NCBI GenBank assembly: GCA_964559845.1
Contig: CAZLJF010000063.1
Span: 1 to 9,570, forward strand
DNA length: 9,570 bases
Direction of reading: 5' to 3'
Source: WSZY01 sp964559845
GTDB lineage: Bacteria > Pseudomonadota > Zetaproteobacteria > Mariprofundales > Mariprofundaceae
The notes beneath the pieces are model-generated. The model was given only the letters and a program-made list of their open reading frames with translations, was not told the DNA's origin and did no database searches. Below, in pieces: positions 6,707-9,570 of the stretch (the stretch's first letter is position 1; each line of letters starts with the position of its first letter). The translations under genes were made by a program, and so were the position numbers.

Positions 6707-7662
6707 GTTTCATGCCTGCCCTTGGCCATGAGGGGCTTCATGAACGTTTTGCCGGCGCACTGGAGAGGCAAAAATTACATCATGCATGGCTGCTTTATGG
6801 CGTGAAGGGGATTGGCAAGGCGACCGAGGCGATGGCCATGGCCGCCCTCTATCTTTGTGAAAACCGGGAGGCGAATGGGGAGCCATGCAGCCAGGGATGC
6901 GGAGAGTGTCATAGCTGCTGCATGCTGCGTGCCGGTTCGCATCCCGATTTTATCATGGTTGAGCGGCAGGAGAAGAAGCGCGATATCAGTGTCGAGCAGA
7001 TTCGGGATCTGCTCTCCTTCCTTTCACTAAGCGGCATGGAGAGCGAAAGGCGGGTGGTGCTGCTCGATGATGCAGAACTGATGAACCTGCAGGCGGCCAA
7101 TGCGCTGCTCAAGGGGCTGGAAGAGCCGTCAGCCGGAAGCCTGCTATTGATGGTCTGTCATGATCTGATGCGTCTGCCTGCCACGATCCGTTCGCGCTGT
7201 ATGCTGGGGCACTGTGCGCCTTTGAATAACGATTATATGGAGAGGGTGCTGGCCGACATGACGTTCAGTGATGCCGCCCGTGACATGGCCGTGGAGATTG
7301 CCGCAGGCCGTCCCGGTCATGTCGCCTGCCTGCAGGATGACAAGGTGGTTGACGGGTTGCTGCAGTGGCGTGTTCTGCTTCAGGATCTGCAGCATGCTGA
7401 TGTTGGTGAACTTCAGGGATGGCTGGATGCGCACCTGAATATGATTCCACATGCATTGATTGTTGATGTTGTGTTGCAGCAGGCGCAGTCGCAACTGCAG
7501 GCGACAGATTCTTTTTCCCTGCGGGAGGCGCTGTTGGAAACGATGTGGTTACTGGCGGCCTGGCCGCGGGAGGTTGTGCGCCACAGTCTGCGTGCTGCGC
7601 CTGCCTTGATGGCGCTGCTGCTTGAGCTGCGTTCGCATCTAAGAGAGGCAACTGCGATATAA
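6703..7662 (+). CDS. holB: DNA polymerase III subunit delta prime
   Basis: Delta prime is part of the clamp-loader complex that opens the beta clamp and loads it at primer ends. The 319-residue protein has the clamp-loader AAA+ layout. HHAWLLYGVKGIGKAT at 26-41 holds a P-loop. A zinc-binding insertion has four spaced cysteines (Cys62, 66, 69 and 72 in CSQGCGECHSC). SHPDFIMVE follows at 79-87, then ISVEQIRDLLSFLS at 95-108, the Walker-B-like VVLLDDAELM at 118-127, NALLKGLEEP at 133-142 and the sensor segment ATIRSRC at 160-166. A less conserved helical collar fills the C terminus. The P-loop keeps GIGK, unlike the E. coli subunit, which lacks a working one. Whether this copy binds ATP cannot be read from the sequence. 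Position directly after tmk matches the E. coli order. TTG 6703 is the preferred start, with ATG 6712 as the alternative. It is the last gene of the operon seen here. Confidence 0.94.
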   Translation: MSFMPALGHEGLHERFAGALERQKLHHAWLLYGVKGIGKATEAMAMAALYLCENREANGEPCSQGCGECHSCCMLRAGSHPDFIMVERQEKKRDISVEQIRDLLSFLSLSGMESERRVVLLDDAELMNLQAANALLKGLEEPSAGSLLLMVCHDLMRLPATIRSRCMLGHCAPLNNDYMERVLADMTFSDAARDMAVEIAAGRPGHVACLQDDKVVDGLLQWRVLLQDLQHADVGELQGWLDAHLNMIPHALIVDVVLQQAQSQLQATDSFSLREALLETMWLLAAWPREVVRHSLRAAPALMALLLELRSHLREATAI

Positions 7663-7679
7663 AATGATCAATTATCTGT

Positions 7680-7737
7680 CTGGCCAGTATGACGAATAGC
7701 TTAAAGAATTTGGCGCAATAGGGGCCAGCTCTTTTTT
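7680..7737 (+). terminator. Possible terminator after holB
   Basis: CTGGCC at 7680-7685 is the inverted complement of GGCCAG at 7723-7728. A run of six T follows at 7732-7737. The stem is only six pairs and the loop is 37 bases, much longer than in a typical intrinsic terminator, so the call is weak. It lies in the 81-base gap between holB and the oppositely oriented hsdR, where a terminator is expected. Nothing else is visible in this gap. Confidence 0.3.
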
Positions 7738-7743
7738 CCTATA

Positions 7744-9570
7744 TCAGCCCGCCAGTTCACTCGCCAGTAACTCGCTCTGCTCCAATACTCTGTCCGCCTC
7801 CAGCTTGGCAAGGTCCGGCGGATAGCCGTAACGCATCAACACCTTTTTCACCAGCAGGCGCAGCTTGGCTTTCACATCATCGCGCCGGTTCCAGTCCACC
7901 GTGGTATTCTTCCGGATGATTTCCACAATCCGGTGAATCAGCTCCTTCATCTTGTGGTCTTCCAGAAATGAGGTGGACTCGTTCTGGGCAAGAATCGAAT
8001 AGAAGGCATACTCTTCAGGCGTCAAGCCCAGCTCATCCGCCTTGCTGTCTTCCAGCTTCATATCCTTGGCGATTTCAGACAGCTCCTGAATCACCTGCGC
8101 CGTATCAATCTGATTGTTGTGGTAACGTTTAATCACATTTGAAAGCATTTCAGAGAACTTTTTACCCTGCATCATGTTCTTCCGCTTTCGCACCTTGACC
8201 TCTTCATTCAGCAACTTGCGAAGCAATTCAAAGGCAAGGTTCTTATGCTCCATATTCTTCACTTCAAGCAGGAACTCTTCGGACAGAATATCCAGCGAAG
8301 GGGCAGCCACACCCGCCGCCTCAAATATATCCACCACGCCGTCACTGCTTAGCGCATCATCCACAATCTGCTTGATGGCAGAGTCCACCTGCGCATCCGT
8401 TTTTCCACCTGTAGGGGTGAACTTGTTGATTCTGGATTTAATCGCCTGGAAGAAAGCCACATCATCCTTGATGGTTTCGGACTCATAGCTTGGTACGGCC
8501 ATGACATACAATTTCGAAAGTGCCGTGATTTCTGCCAGGAAACGCTCCTTCAACTTCTCATCGGATAAAATGAAATTCTGTGCCGCCAGCAGTATCTTCA
8601 GTTTTCCGCTTGTCTCGGCTGTAAAATACGCCTGATAGTCAAATCCGTGGAACATCTGCTGCACTACTTCGAACTTCGCCATCATACCGGCAATCACTTC
8701 GGCAATATCCGGCGCGACATCGCCGGTTCCACCACTCTCCACATAGACCTGCATGGCTTTGCGCAAGTCCTGCCCGATGCCGATATAATCGACTATCAAA
8801 CCGCTGGGCTTGTCCTTATAGACCCGATTCACCCGTGCGATTGCCTGCATCAGGGCCGCCCCCTGCATCTTTTTGTCGATATAGAGCGTATGCAACGGCG
8901 GCGCATCAAAGCCGGTCAGCCACATCGACTGCACAATCACCAGCTTCAACGGGTCATTCGCATCTTTCAGCCGCACGGCCAGTAACTTCCGGTCTCTCTT
9001 GTTGGTATGATGAGGCTGGAAACTGGCAGGGTCATCGGATGAGCTGGTCATCACCACCTTGATGGCTCCCTTGTTCAAATCGTCATCGTGCCACTCGGGT
9101 TTCAGTTCAATCATCTGAGCATACAAATCCACCGCAATCTGGCGGGTCATGCAGACAATCATGCCCTTGCCTTCAAACACCGCCTGTCTCGCTTCAAAGT
9201 GCGTAACAATATCCTTGGCAATATCCTTCAGCCTGTCCGGATGCCCGACAATGGCGTTGATTTGAGCATTTTTCTTTTTGGATTTCTCAAGCTGCTCATC
9301 GGTTGCGCCCTCGATACCATCCACCAGCGCATCAATCTTTTTGGTCGCTTCATCATTGAAACGAATTTTTACCAAGCGGCTTTCATAGCTCAGCGGGACC
9401 GTCGCCCCGTCCTGCACCGCCTGAGCAATATCATAGACATCGATATAGTTGCCGAAGACCTGCTGCGTATCCCTGTCTTCCTTCTCAATCGGCGTGCCTG
9501 TAAATCCAATGAATGAAGCATGCGGCAAGGCATCCCTTAAATGCTTGGCATTGCCATATTTGATGTTGCC
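7744..9570 (-). CDS. hsdR: Type I restriction enzyme R subunit, C-terminal part (truncated by window edge)
   Basis: HsdR is the motor and nuclease subunit of type I restriction-modification complexes, working with HsdM and HsdS to translocate and cut unmodified DNA. The visible 608 residues run open to the window edge. The 5' part, with the nuclease domain and helicase motifs I and II, lies beyond it. Numbered from the first visible residue, superfamily 2 helicase signatures are FIGFTGTPIEKED at 20-32 (motif III), MIVCMTRQ at 137-144 (motif IV), VIVQSMWLTGFDAP at 211-224 (motif V) and LMQAIARVNR at 240-249 (motif VI). A long helical C-terminal region follows, ending in TVDWNRRDDVKAKLRLLVKK at about 557-576 and a GYPPD segment. 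This matches the usual HsdR C-terminal domain. The reading frame is uninterrupted to its natural TGA. A TTG at 9526-9528 is internal, not a start. hsdM and hsdS are not in view and may lie upstream on the minus strand. Confidence 0.93.
   Translation of the reverse strand, partial: GNIKYGNAKHLRDALPHASFIGFTGTPIEKEDRDTQQVFGNYIDVYDIAQAVQDGATVPLSYESRLVKIRFNDEATKKIDALVDGIEGATDEQLEKSKKKNAQINAIVGHPDRLKDIAKDIVTHFEARQAVFEGKGMIVCMTRQIAVDLYAQMIELKPEWHDDDLNKGAIKVVMTSSSDDPASFQPHHTNKRDRKLLAVRLKDANDPLKLVIVQSMWLTGFDAPPLHTLYIDKKMQGAALMQAIARVNRVYKDKPSGLIVDYIGIGQDLRKAMQVYVESGGTGDVAPDIAEVIAGMMAKFEVVQQMFHGFDYQAYFTAETSGKLKILLAAQNFILSDEKLKERFLAEITALSKLYVMAVPSYESETIKDDVAFFQAIKSRINKFTPTGGKTDAQVDSAIKQIVDDALSSDGVVDIFEAAGVAAPSLDILSEEFLLEVKNMEHKNLAFELLRKLLNEEVKVRKRKNMMQGKKFSEMLSNVIKRYHNNQIDTAQVIQELSEIAKDMKLEDSKADELGLTPEEYAFYSILAQNESTSFLEDHKMKELIHRIVEIIRKNTTVDWNRRDDVKAKLRLLVKKVLMRYGYPPDLAKLEADRVLEQSELLASELAG

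Noticed and set aside
9088..9516. A 142-codon plus-strand open frame opposite hsdR
   Set aside because: It mirrors the helicase region of hsdR and has no independent motif or ribosome-binding site that I could see.
9526..9528. TTG as a start codon for a short hsdR-like protein
   Set aside because: The frame stays open to the window edge and encodes conserved sequence before it (GNIKYGNAKHLRDA), so the codon is internal.

Overview
The window looks like chromosomal DNA from a Gram-negative, probably proteobacterial organism. The signs are a WaaL/PglL-type polytopic glycan ligase, and the gene order pabC-mltG-tmk-holB that is also found in Escherichia coli and many proteobacteria. The class cannot be fixed from sequence alone. 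A zetaproteobacterial or gammaproteobacterial source would fit, but that is a guess.

Layout, left to right. Positions 1-479 hold a decayed, internally deleted transposase of IS481/DDE type. Its fragments lie in shifting frames and end in an intact-looking C-terminal tail. Positions 527-2401 (+) encode a membrane O-antigen-ligase-like protein with a C-terminal TPR region. It converges on ilvA at 2511-4019 (-), a full-length biosynthetic threonine dehydratase with two ACT-like regulatory domains. Only 27 bases separate the ilvA start from the divergent pabC start at 4047. That gap and its edges hold an inverted repeat containing a possible -10 element for each direction.

Positions 4047-7662 (+) form a tight five-gene operon: pabC (aminodeoxychorismate lyase-like), mltG (endolytic transglycosylase), an unassigned 85-residue protein, tmk (thymidylate kinase) and holB (DNA polymerase III delta prime). 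Every junction overlaps, so translational coupling is likely. The operon joins folate precursor synthesis, glycan-strand termination, dTTP supply and the replicase clamp loader. The extra small gene between mltG and tmk is the least ordinary part of it.

After holB, a possible terminator lies at 7680-7737. Beyond it the strand switches to the 3' part of a type I restriction subunit gene (hsdR, 7744-9570, minus), whose 5' part lies outside the window. This probably marks a restriction-modification island next to the housekeeping operon.

I found no tRNA, rRNA, CRISPR array or phage module. I also found no clearly new multi-gene system. The best leads are the 85-residue gene, a PabC-like protein lacking the usual cofactor-contacting glutamate, and the symmetric ilvA/pabC start region.
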